Of a stretch of DNA of 64,000 nt, positions 32,388 to 40,435 are shown one piece after another. The stretch is from Ammoniphilus sp. CFH 90114. Lineage in GTDB: Bacteria; Bacillota; Bacilli; Aneurinibacillales; RAOX-1. Every line of letters starts with the position of its first letter. Position 1 is the stretch's first letter. Location of the stretch: positions 267-64,266 of the forward strand of contig NZ_SDLI01000002.1 of the NCBI RefSeq assembly GCF_004123195.1, in the 5' to 3' direction. The translations under genes were made by a program, and so were the position numbers. The notes under the pieces were generated by a model. That model was not told the DNA's origin and ran no database searches. It saw only the letters and a program-made list of their open reading frames with translations.

Positions 32388-33428
32388 ATGAAAAAAATAA
32401 AAAAGTTGAGTCTGGCATTAATGAGTGCTGCATTGGTCTTAACAACCGCATGTGGCGGGGGCGGGACACAAGAGTCAACAACAACAGCTCAAAAGCCTGA
32501 AGAAAGCAAGACGGAGGCAAAGCCCACCTATTCTTTTAAACTTGCGCATATCACACCTCCTGACCACATGTGGCATCTTGCAGCTGAAAAATTTAAAGAG
32601 GAGTTGGCTGCTCGCTCTGATGGTCGGATGACGATGGAAATCTACCCTTCCAGTCAGTTAGGAAGTGAGGCGGATATGGTTCAGCAGATCACGGCTGGTT
32701 CCGTTGATTTTGGTTTTATTACAGCCGCCTATATGAGTTCAAGAGCTGATGCATTTACAGCTTGGTTTGCTCCGTATGCATTTAAGGATCTTGAAAGTGC
32801 TAACGCAGCACGCAGTACAGATGTAGCGAAGAAGATCTTGGCTACGGTTGAGGACCAAGGGTTACAAGGCCTAGACTATTTGTTTGCAGGGAACCGTGTC
32901 ATGTTAACGAAGGATCGCGAAATTAAGGGACCAGAAGATATGAAGGGATTAAAGTTCCGCGTAACGCCAAGCCCGCCTTTACAAGACTGGTATAAATCTT
33001 TAGGAGCATCTCCAGAGTCTCTTGCTTTACCGGAAGTATATGCGGCAGTCCAGACTGGTGTTATTGATGGTATGGACATGGATCTTGATGCAACCATCAC
33101 GAATAAATATCACGAAGTAACGAAGTATGGAGCAGTAACCAATCACATGGTTTGGCCAGCCGTTGCTTTAATGAATAAAGCTTCATTTGACAAGATGCCT
33201 GATGAAGACAAAAAAATTATTGAAGAAGCGATTAATGCAGCAGCCGAATATGCGGTAACGACGCGTTCAGGACAAGAGGAAGAATTTAAGAAGACTCTAG
33301 CAGATAAGGGAATGAAAATCTATGAAGTCGATCCTTCCGTGTTCGCTAGCCAAATTAAACAATTCGATGAAAAGTACGGGCCAACCAACCCTCTAATTCA
33401 GGAGTTTATCAGCACATTCCGCAAGTAG
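32388..33428 (+). CDS. TRAP transporter solute-binding lipoprotein (DctP family)
   Basis: Receptor of a DctPQM-type TRAP importer. Residues 1-21 form a lipoprotein signal peptide with lipobox VLTTAC, then a short Thr/Gln/Glu linker, then the DctP fold starting YSFKLAHITPPDHMWH. The ligand Arg of DctP proteins is expected in KGLKFRVTPSPP. The ATG at 32388 follows AAAAGGGGG; an open frame reaching up to 32307 lies in the promoter. Position in the anthranilate region and shared operator suggest uptake of anthranilate, kynurenine or a related aromatic acid (inference). Confidence 0.92.
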   Translation: MKKIKKLSLALMSAALVLTTACGGGGTQESTTTAQKPEESKTEAKPTYSFKLAHITPPDHMWHLAAEKFKEELAARSDGRMTMEIYPSSQLGSEADMVQQITAGSVDFGFITAAYMSSRADAFTAWFAPYAFKDLESANAARSTDVAKKILATVEDQGLQGLDYLFAGNRVMLTKDREIKGPEDMKGLKFRVTPSPPLQDWYKSLGASPESLALPEVYAAVQTGVIDGMDMDLDATITNKYHEVTKYGAVTNHMVWPAVALMNKASFDKMPDEDKKIIEEAINAAAEYAVTTRSGQEEEFKKTLADKGMKIYEVDPSVFASQIKQFDEKYGPTNPLIQEFISTFRK

Positions 33429-33448
33429 CATAGATAGGAGGGGAATAA

Positions 33449-33928
33449 GTGAAACATATTAGTGATCTCGTAGCCAGTTTCGAAAAGAAACTGGCTATGA
33501 TCCTCATGTTTTTTATGGCAGTAGTGGTAACGTTGGCAGTAATCTTCCGGTATATCTTCAATGATCCGCTCGTATGGGCAGGTGAAACTTCAGTATTCCT
33601 ATTGGTTGCCATCTCGTTTCTCGGGGGAAGTCTTGGGCTGAAGTATAAGTCCCAGGCGGCTGTGACGATTGTGATAGATTTTGTCCCGGAGCAAGTAAGA
33701 AAATGGCTATTAATCCTTGGCCATGTTCTGATGTTGACCTTTCTGGTCGTTTTTCTATTTTATAGCTATAAATGGATCTTTTCACCGAGTGTTGCTATAC
33801 AAAAATCAAGCGCGATGCTCCTCCCGATGTGGATCCCATACTCTTCTGTCCCGATTGGACTTTCGTTTGCCACCATTCATCTCTTCGCTAATCTGCTCGA
33901 TCTTGTAAGGGGAGGTGAAAGCAAGTGA
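33449..33928 (+). CDS. TRAP transporter small permease (DctQ family)
   Basis: 159 aa with four membrane helices, typical of DctQ; the segment VTLAVIFRYIFNDPLVWAGE is a family hallmark. GTG start with AGGAGGGG. The stop overlaps the DctM start by 4 bases (GTGA). Confidence 0.93.
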   Translation: MKHISDLVASFEKKLAMILMFFMAVVVTLAVIFRYIFNDPLVWAGETSVFLLVAISFLGGSLGLKYKSQAAVTIVIDFVPEQVRKWLLILGHVLMLTFLVVFLFYSYKWIFSPSVAIQKSSAMLLPMWIPYSSVPIGLSFATIHLFANLLDLVRGGESK

Positions 33929-35205
33929 CGATTCTAGTTATCTTCCTATTCATTTTCTTTCTCTTAATTGGAATCCCTATTTCCTTGGTTCTTGGGATGA
34001 CGACCGTCGTGTACTTCTTTACTGCCGGGAATTTTGTCTTGATGGATTCAACCCCGCAAAGATTATTTTCAGGTTTAGATAACTTCGGCTTGCTAGCCAT
34101 TCCGTTATTCATGCTAACGGGAGAGCTAATGAACGGCGGAGGAATTACCAGTCGCTTGGTTATATTTGCGAGAGTACTAGTGGGACATGTTCGCGGAGGT
34201 CTAGCTTACGTGACGGTTATTGCCAATATGTTCCTGGCTTCAATTCTTGGCTCAGCTAATGCGCAGGCTGCAATGATGAGCAAGGTCATGGTTCCTGAAA
34301 TGGAGAAGGAAGGCTATAAAAGGGAATTCTCGGCAGCATTGACGCTTGCTTCGTCGATTGTAGCTCCGATCATTCCCCCAAGCATGATCTTTATCATCTA
34401 TGGAACCCTGTCTGGAACCTCCATTGGTGGTTTGTTTATGGCTGGGATCATTCCTGGAATCATTTTTGGTATTGGATTTACTGCCCTTATCGCCTTCTTA
34501 GGATACAAGTACAATTTTCCTCGAAGTGAGAGAGCGAGCGCTAAGGTGATATGGCAATCGGCAATCAATGTACTGCCCGCTATGCTAGTACCTGTTATTA
34601 TCACAGTAGGGATACTAACGGGAGCATTCACGGCTACAGAATCAGCAGCAGTTGCTTGTTTTATCGCTTTTATTGTAGGGAAGTTCTTTTATAAAGAGCT
34701 TGATTGGCGGAAACTGCCTACTATTCTCGTGAATACGGTCATCAGTACGGCTACGGTCACTTTCTTAATCGCAATGGCCAACATTTTTGGCTGGATGATT
34801 GCGTTCGAGCAAATTCCTCAGTTAATAGCCAAGTCGATGCTTTCCGTATCAGAGAGCCCATTTGTCTTCCTATTCTTAGTTAATATTTTCTTGTTGCTCA
34901 TTGGGACGGTATTGGATGGTATTGCTGCACTCATTATTCTAGTGCCGGTATTAATGCCGCTCGTTACCCACTTCCAGATTGATCCTATCCATTTTGGAGT
35001 TATTATCTGTATCAATCTTACGATTGGCCTTTTGACGCCTCCTGTAGGTACTGGATTATTTATCGTATCTTCCATAGCCGAAGTTCGGTTTGAAAAATTG
35101 GTAAGAGCTACGATGCCGTTGCTTCTACTAGGAATTGCTATTCTCTTCATTATTACCTACTGGCAAGACGCGGTTCTATTTATTCCGAGACTTCTTGGTT
35201 TATAA
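33925..35205 (+). CDS. TRAP transporter large permease (DctM family)
   Basis: 426 aa, about 12 membrane helices, with DctM family segments GLLAIPLFMLTGELMNGGGI and ANAQAAMMSKVMVPEM and the late GLLTPPVGTGLF. It forms the sodium-driven channel with the small subunit. GTG start overlapping the dctQ-like stop. The tautomerase gene follows 20 bp after its stop in the same transcript. Confidence 0.95.
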   Translation: MTILVIFLFIFFLLIGIPISLVLGMTTVVYFFTAGNFVLMDSTPQRLFSGLDNFGLLAIPLFMLTGELMNGGGITSRLVIFARVLVGHVRGGLAYVTVIANMFLASILGSANAQAAMMSKVMVPEMEKEGYKREFSAALTLASSIVAPIIPPSMIFIIYGTLSGTSIGGLFMAGIIPGIIFGIGFTALIAFLGYKYNFPRSERASAKVIWQSAINVLPAMLVPVIITVGILTGAFTATESAAVACFIAFIVGKFFYKELDWRKLPTILVNTVISTATVTFLIAMANIFGWMIAFEQIPQLIAKSMLSVSESPFVFLFLVNIFLLLIGTVLDGIAALIILVPVLMPLVTHFQIDPIHFGVIICINLTIGLLTPPVGTGLFIVSSIAEVRFEKLVRATMPLLLLGIAILFIITYWQDAVLFIPRLLGL

Positions 35206-35225
35206 ACAAGTGATTGAGGTGGACT

Positions 35226-35420
35226 ATGCCTTTAATTCAAGTTCAAGTGTTAGAAGGAAGATCGAGTGAGCAAATTAGTAGACTAATCCAACAGCTTACT
35301 ATATCAGCTGTGGAAAGCCTTGAGGTAAAGCCAGAACAGGTTCGAGTCATTGTGAACGAGGTTCCGAAGTCACATTGGGGTGTTGGTGGAGTCACGAAGG
35401 AAACATTGGATAGAAAGTAA
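35226..35420 (+). CDS. 4-Oxalocrotonate tautomerase
   Basis: A 64 aa 4-OT family enzyme. After removal of Met the catalytic Pro1 is exposed (MPLIQVQVLEGRS), and the conserved Arg sits in EQVRVIVNEVPKSHWGVGG. It interconverts 2-hydroxymuconate and 4-oxalocrotonate, the step between the deaminase and the decarboxylase. TGAGGTGG sets the ATG at 35226. Its place in the TRAP operon ties that transporter to the pathway. Confidence 0.93.
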   Translation: MPLIQVQVLEGRSSEQISRLIQQLTISAVESLEVKPEQVRVIVNEVPKSHWGVGGVTKETLDRK

Positions 35421-35450
35421 GAGGGTTCGAAGTTCGAACCCTCTTTTTTT
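35420..35450 (+). terminator. Terminator of the TRAP-tautomerase operon
   Basis: AGAGGGTTCGAA/TTCGAACCCTCT stem with a one-base centre at most, followed by seven T; it begins in the stop codon. Confidence 0.9.
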
Positions 35451-35462
35451 GATCTCTTTGAC

Positions 35463-36083
35463 TTATATCTTCCGCAACACCGCTCTCACGGGGCTACCAT
35501 CGGCTTCCTCAAGGGGGAGTGGGAGAGCGATAAGTTCGTAATTTCCTTCATCGATTCCTCGAAGGACAGCGCCTTCTAGGATGTGTATTTGGTTCTTTAA
35601 TAAAGCATGATGTGCCCCAAGCTCTTTGCTTGTCATAGGGTCTACAGAAGGAACATCTAGACCGATCAAACGAATGCCCTTTTCTGCTAGGAAAGGGCCT
35701 ATATCCGGTCTAAGAAAGGTAAACTCTGTAGGAAAGCGGGTAGGATCTTCCCAAGAATCGGTTCGAATTAAAAGACGCTTTACGCCTTCTAAGTCAAATG
35801 AAGCAAGCTCTGCCGCTCCAATACTTTCCTTCTGAGAGATATGAATGAGTTTAGCAGGTCCAACATACAAGTCTAGATCAAGATCAATCACTTTAGCACC
35901 ATGAGAATCAAAGTGAAAAGGGGCATCAATATGAGTCCCCGTATGGGTACTCATATTGATTTGACCTACATTAACGGAACCACTCTGTTCCTTAGTCCAT
36001 GTTAATTGAAAGGTGAAAGGTGTATCGCCTGGCCAAACTGGGACGTCAGAATGTAAACGTTGGGAGATATCAAGCAGATTCAT
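35463..36083 (-). CDS. kynB: Kynurenine formamidase KynB
   Basis: KynB hydrolyses N-formyl-L-kynurenine to kynurenine and formate. The 206 aa protein has the cyclase-like metal motif STHTGTHIDAPFHF and a second His in LGAHHALL, both typical of bacterial KynB. It is the last gene of the minus-strand operon kynU, permease, kynB, and its start overlaps the permease by 14 bp. Confidence 0.94.
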   Translation of the reverse strand: MNLLDISQRLHSDVPVWPGDTPFTFQLTWTKEQSGSVNVGQINMSTHTGTHIDAPFHFDSHGAKVIDLDLDLYVGPAKLIHISQKESIGAAELASFDLEGVKRLLIRTDSWEDPTRFPTEFTFLRPDIGPFLAEKGIRLIGLDVPSVDPMTSKELGAHHALLKNQIHILEGAVLRGIDEGNYELIALPLPLEEADGSPVRAVLRKI

Positions 36084-37485
36084 GGTGACTTCCTTTCTGT
36101 AACGATGGGTTTTGTGGGTTAAATTTCTTCCAGCCTAGATAAGCTAGAGAAATAAAAATGAGCCAAGGTATTCCAACAACAAGAGTCATCCGGAAATCAT
36201 TAAACCATGTGGTGACAATAATACTCAACATCAAGACGGCACCTAGTAACGTAAGATATGGATACCCAACCATACGAACAGGAAGTTGGGCATTCCCTAA
36301 TGCAACCCATGTTTTTCTAAAGAATAGATGGGTAACGAAGATCATAAACCAGGTGAACATGGCTCCAAACATGGAGATGCCCATCATAATCATGTAAGAG
36401 GACTCCGGTGCTATGGTTTGCACAACGGCAGCGATGGCAATCCCTAATGTAGAAAGAATAAGCGCCTTGGTAGGTACACCTTTGTTGCTAAGCTCTCCAA
36501 ATTTCTTAGGAGCGTAGCCAGCTCTTGATAAAGAAAACATCATACGCGTCGTGATATACAATTGGCTGTTCATCGCAGAGAGAGCTGCAGTTAGGACAAT
36601 AAAGTTCATAATGCCGGCAGCGCCAGGAATATTGAGGATTTCCATAACTTTAACAAAAGGACTCTTGTCAATTCCCGCAGAGGTCCATGGAACAATCATG
36701 AGCATTAAAGCAATGGTAAGTAAATAAAACAGGACTAAACGAAATACAGTAGCTTTTAGAGCTTTCGGTACAGCTTTTTGAGGGTCTTTTGCTTCACCAG
36801 CAGTGACGGCAATCATCTCAATGCTTAGATAACTAAAGAGTGCAATAAACACGGCTACCCACATGCCCCACCATCCATTCGGTGCAAAACCTCCTTGGTT
36901 GGTGTAGTTTTGTGGTCCCATCTCCGGTTGACTTGTTCCGAGAAGAACATAGGATCCTAGTAAAATGAAAATGACAATGGCAGCAACTTTAATCATAGAG
37001 AACCAATATTCAAACGATCCGAACAGATTCACGCTCGTAGCGTTAACGTAGATCAAGGCAGTAGAGAATAACAAAATCCAAACCCAACCGGGTACAGTAG
37101 CGAACCAATATTGCATGTACACAGCAACAGCTGTAATTTCCACCCCAACGGCACAAACGATACAAGCCCAATAGGAATAGCGCACGACGAAGCCGGCCCA
37201 AGGATTAATATAGCGCTCAGCATAGGCGCCGAATCCACCAGAGGTCGGATGGGCTACAGTCATTTCGGCAAGACATCCCATCAACAACAAAGCAATAAGG
37301 GCCCCGATGGCATAACTAACTAAAACGCTGGGTCCTGCGATTCCAATGGCAAATCCACTTCCCAGAAATAACCCTGTACCGATGGCTCCACCCATGGCAA
37401 TCATGGTTAACTGAGGAGTGGTTAATCCTTTTGATAATCCTTTTTCTCTTTCCGCAATCTCTTGAAAATGATCTACCTTAGACAT
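36070..37485 (-). CDS. Amino acid permease (APC superfamily)
   Basis: 471 aa with about 12 membrane helices. The N-terminal GLTTPQLTMIAMGGAIGTGLFLGSG is the APC/AAT-family signature, and SIEMIAVTAGEAKDPQKAVPKA is typical of GABA/aromatic permease relatives. Between kynU and kynB it is likely to import kynurenine or tryptophan; the substrate is inference. It begins 12 bp after the kynU stop. Confidence 0.92.
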   Translation of the reverse strand: MSKVDHFQEIAEREKGLSKGLTTPQLTMIAMGGAIGTGLFLGSGFAIGIAGPSVLVSYAIGALIALLLMGCLAEMTVAHPTSGGFGAYAERYINPWAGFVVRYSYWACIVCAVGVEITAVAVYMQYWFATVPGWVWILLFSTALIYVNATSVNLFGSFEYWFSMIKVAAIVIFILLGSYVLLGTSQPEMGPQNYTNQGGFAPNGWWGMWVAVFIALFSYLSIEMIAVTAGEAKDPQKAVPKALKATVFRLVLFYLLTIALMLMIVPWTSAGIDKSPFVKVMEILNIPGAAGIMNFIVLTAALSAMNSQLYITTRMMFSLSRAGYAPKKFGELSNKGVPTKALILSTLGIAIAAVVQTIAPESSYMIMMGISMFGAMFTWFMIFVTHLFFRKTWVALGNAQLPVRMVGYPYLTLLGAVLMLSIIVTTWFNDFRMTLVVGIPWLIFISLAYLGWKKFNPQNPSLQKGSHHESA

Positions 37486-37497
37486 TCGGATCCTCCT

Positions 37498-38784
37498 CTA
37501 GGCGACAGTTTCCCGTTTATTTTCGAATTTCTCGTATTGCTTTTCAGACATGATTTTCTTGATTCTCTGTACGGCTTCCCATACATCGGCAAAAGAAGTA
37601 TAGAGGGCAATAGGAGCTAGTCGAATAATATTAGGGGCCCGAAAATCAGGAATGATTTTATTCTCTTTTAGAGATTTACAAATTCGGATGGCTTCCTCAT
37701 GCTCAAGAGAAACATGACCACCGCGACGCTCACCTTCTCTAGGATTAGCAATCGTAAAGCCATAGTCAGAGAGTTCAAGTTCGATTAAATTCATGAAGTA
37801 CTCTGTCAATTGCAAAGATTTCAAACGAATCTTTTCTATGGATGCTTCCTCAAAAATTTGGAGCGACCCAATGAGAGGGGCCATACTTAGGATGTGTGGG
37901 GTTCCGATTTGCAAAGCGCCAGCGGTTGGAGCGGGATCTAGCGTATACTCCATATCGAATTGCTTTTCTTTCTTTGAACTAAACCAGCCGGCAAGACCTG
38001 GCATGATTCCAGCATGTTTGTTATGCACGAATAGTCCCCCGACTCCACCTGGTCCACTATTTAAGTATTTATAATTACACCAAACCGCAAAATCCACACC
38101 CCAATCGTGGAACTGATGAGGGATCGCTCCGATAGAGTGGGCTGCATCAATGCCTAGAATAATACCTTTCTCTTGTGCAGCAGATGCCAACCGTTTGATA
38201 TCAAGAAGCTGTCCACTACGATAAAGGACCGAAGGCAATAAGACTAAAGCTACTTCATCGGTCATAGCATCGATTATGTCATCTTCCTCAATCAAACGCC
38301 CGTCACGACTAGGAACCAATACCAGGTGTTCCTCAGGAGAATAACCGTGGAGCTTTAACTGGCTTTGTAGGGCATAAATATCGGACGGGAAGGTTAATGA
38401 ATCAGCTAGGATCTTGGTCCGTTTGCCCATCGGTTTATAGAACGTGGATACTAATTGATGGATATTAGTCGTGATGGAACCGGTTACAATTGTCTCTTCA
38501 GGAAGAGCACCAATGAGAGGGGCCGTCATGGCTCCTAATCTCTCTGCGAGAGTAAACCAAGGGTGAGTACCGCTCATCCAGCCATCAATAGCGAGTTGCT
38601 TCCAGTCATTTAAGGATTCTAATAAGGATTGTTCGGCTCGCTTCGATAATAAACCCAAAGAATTTCCATCAAGGTAGATCATACCTTCATTTAAGTAAAA
38701 CTCTTCTTTAAATGGGGAAAGTGAATCTTGACTATCCAATAGTTGAGCGAACTCAAGGGTTGGATTAAAAGAAGTTTGATGCAT
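37498..38784 (-). CDS. kynU: Kynureninase KynU
   Basis: KynU, a PLP enzyme, cleaves kynurenine to anthranilate and alanine. Hallmarks are [10 protein letters not shown] near residue 32, IDAAHSIGA (PLP-ring Asp) and [13 protein letters not shown], which contains the PLP lysine near residue 236. 428 aa is normal. It heads the operon behind a TTGACA promoter whose -35 is overlapped by a palindrome, next to a divergent tetR gene. Its product feeds the anthranilate operon. Confidence 0.96.
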   Translation of the reverse strand: MHQTSFNPTLEFAQLLDSQDSLSPFKEEFYLNEGMIYLDGNSLGLLSKRAEQSLLESLNDWKQLAIDGWMSGTHPWFTLAERLGAMTAPLIGALPEETIVTGSITTNIHQLVSTFYKPMGKRTKILADSLTFPSDIYALQSQLKLHGYSPEEHLVLVPSRDGRLIEEDDIIDAMTDEVALVLLPSVLYRSGQLLDIKRLASAAQEKGIILGIDAAHSIGAIPHQFHDWGVDFAVWCNYKYLNSGPGGVGGLFVHNKHAGIMPGLAGWFSSKKEKQFDMEYTLDPAPTAGALQIGTPHILSMAPLIGSLQIFEEASIEKIRLKSLQLTEYFMNLIELELSDYGFTIANPREGERRGGHVSLEHEEAIRICKSLKENKIIPDFRAPNIIRLAPIALYTSFADVWEAVQRIKKIMSEKQYEKFENKRETVA

Positions 38785-38829
38785 CTTATTCTCTCCTCCG
38801 GTTAAAATTAGAATTCCAAATACAGGAAC

Positions 38830-38858
38830 ATCTTACTAACAATATGACATAGTGTCAA
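38830..38858 (-). promoter_or_regulatory. Promoter of the kynU operon with overlapping TetR-type operator
   Basis: On the minus strand TTGACA (38858-38853), 17 bp, TAAGAT (38835-38830). The perfect palindrome TGACA-TAG-TGTCA (38845-38857 on the plus strand) covers the -35 hexamer, the place for a repressor. The divergent tetR gene starts 76 bp away. Confidence 0.75.
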
Positions 38859-38933
38859 TATTATTTTTTGCTTTGGCTTTACCTTGAATAATGAATTAAA
38901 ATGTTTTTATGTAATGAATAGCAGGGGGAAGAA

Positions 38934-39557
38934 ATGATGGACAAGAAAGAGGAGGTTAAGGAGGATGGTCGACACCTCCGCTCTCAACAAACAAGACAGC
39001 GATTATTGAAGGCTGCTAGGGAAGTGTTTCTCGAAGAAGGTTTTCATAAGGCCACAGTATCCCAGATTATTAAAAGGGCAAAGACAGGCTATGGCACAGC
39101 TTATGTACATTTTAGTGGTAAAGATGAACTGCTGATTGTATTAATGGATGACGTGATGGAGAAGTTTTATCATGTTGCAGAGTTCCCTTTCCAGCCATCC
39201 ACGAAGGAAGACGCTCGTAGGATGATTGAGGATCAGGTTTTTCAATTTCTTAAGCTTGCTGAGCCTGAACGTTCCATGCTGCAAGTCTTTGAAGAGGCGA
39301 TTGGATACTCTGATGAGGCCCGCCATAAGTGGAAGGAAATTAGAGAGAGGTTTATTGAACGGATCTCTCAAGACGTCTACTACGCTCAACAAAGTGGATT
39401 AGCTCGGATGGATGTCGATTATAAATTAGTTGCTAGAAGCTGGTTTTTTACAGGAGAAATGAATTTATGGGAGATCGTACGCAATGAGCATCGGACTTCT
39501 GTAGAGGAAATCGCAAAAACGTTGACCGCTATTTATACCGGAGGGTTGTATAAATAA
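38934..39557 (+). CDS. TetR-family regulator, likely repressor of kynU operon
   Basis: 207 aa with an N-terminal TetR helix-turn-helix: RQRLLKAAREVFLEEGFHKA, then VSQIIKRAKTGYGTAYVHFSGKDELL. The C-terminal effector domain is helical. SD AGGGGGAA before ATG 38934. Divergent from kynU with a palindrome on the kynU promoter between them; control of kynU, permease and kynB by kynurenine or a related ligand is a reasonable inference. Confidence 0.92.
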   Translation: MMDKKEEVKEDGRHLRSQQTRQRLLKAAREVFLEEGFHKATVSQIIKRAKTGYGTAYVHFSGKDELLIVLMDDVMEKFYHVAEFPFQPSTKEDARRMIEDQVFQFLKLAEPERSMLQVFEEAIGYSDEARHKWKEIRERFIERISQDVYYAQQSGLARMDVDYKLVARSWFFTGEMNLWEIVRNEHRTSVEEIAKTLTAIYTGGLYK

Positions 39558-39567
39558 GGCTTACGAC

Positions 39568-39609
39568 GTTAAATGTTTAACAATACCCAGCTCTATTTAG
39601 TGCTAAAAT
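39568..39609 (+). promoter_or_regulatory. GTTAA-N4-TTAAC operator and promoter of the N-acetyltransferase gene
   Basis: GTTAA-ATGT-TTAAC (39568-39581, perfect) is centred 29.5 nt before the first base of TAAAAT (39604-39609), which is preceded by an extended TGC. Same geometry as in front of the monooxygenase, TRAP and paaX-like genes. Confidence 0.75.
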
Positions 39610-39648
39610 ATACTGAATAGTTTACATGTTTTGTGAGGTGTATCACAC

Positions 39649-40404
39649 ATGGATATAAAGCAATACTTTGGGCGCATACAAGCACAAGAGAGGAAGTCTC
39701 TGGATCTCGATTACCTTGCCCATTTGCAGAGGTGTCACGTTTTAAACATTCACTTTGAAAATCTAGATATTATGAAGAAGAAGCGTTTATCATTGGAATC
39801 GGCTCGATTATATGAAAAGCTTATCCTGGATAAGCGTGGGGGGGTGTGCTACGAATTAAATGGATCGTTTTATCTTCTTCTGAAAAAGATTGGGTTCCAT
39901 CCGACTTTATTTGCGGGAACGGTTTTTCAGGGCGATGGAAGCTGGGGTATGGAGAATGGACATTTATTTAGCATCGTGGATCTAGAAGACAATCGCTATT
40001 TAGTTGATGTGGGCTTTGGAGGTCATAGTCCTCGTTTGCCTGTTCCTCTGAACGGAGTAGAAGTGGAGGATGTTGATGGTTCCTATCGAGTAGAGCATGC
40101 AGAAGAACAATCTACACTACAAAAAAAGATAGATGGAGACTGGAAGGTCCTATACCGATTTCGGTTATCCGAGCCCTTACCATCCCTCGAGAGTGCGCAG
40201 CCTTCTTGTGTCCTTACTGAGACATCGCCTCAATCTTTTTTCAATAAGGTGTATTTTTTATCTCGTGTGATGGAAGAAGGTCGCGTAACCCTTCGAGGGA
40301 ACAGTCTGACCCTAGTCGAGAAAAACGAGATTATAAAGACGGAACTGCGTGAAGATGAGATCGTGGAGACAGCTCAACAGTACTTCCCATTTTTTATAAA
40401 ATAA
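39649..40404 (+). CDS. Arylamine N-acetyltransferase (NAT)
   Basis: NATs transfer acetyl from acetyl-CoA to aromatic amines. The Cys-His-Asp triad is intact: Cys in RGGVCYELN (about residue 67), His in NGHLFSIV (about 104) and Asp in LVDVGFGG (about 120). 251 aa is normal. It follows the tetR gene on the same strand but has its own promoter with the regulon palindrome, which suggests a role in handling anthranilate or 3-hydroxyanthranilate, perhaps detoxification. Confidence 0.93.
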   Translation: MDIKQYFGRIQAQERKSLDLDYLAHLQRCHVLNIHFENLDIMKKKRLSLESARLYEKLILDKRGGVCYELNGSFYLLLKKIGFHPTLFAGTVFQGDGSWGMENGHLFSIVDLEDNRYLVDVGFGGHSPRLPVPLNGVEVEDVDGSYRVEHAEEQSTLQKKIDGDWKVLYRFRLSEPLPSLESAQPSCVLTETSPQSFFNKVYFLSRVMEEGRVTLRGNSLTLVEKNEIIKTELREDEIVETAQQYFPFFIK

Positions 40405-40435
40405 GGGGCCCTCTATGAGTGCCCCGTTAGAAAAA

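Noticed and set aside
39141-39392. Minus-strand open frame inside the tetR gene
   Set aside because: It is a shadow of the coding strand without SD or recognisable product; many similar frames occur across the window.
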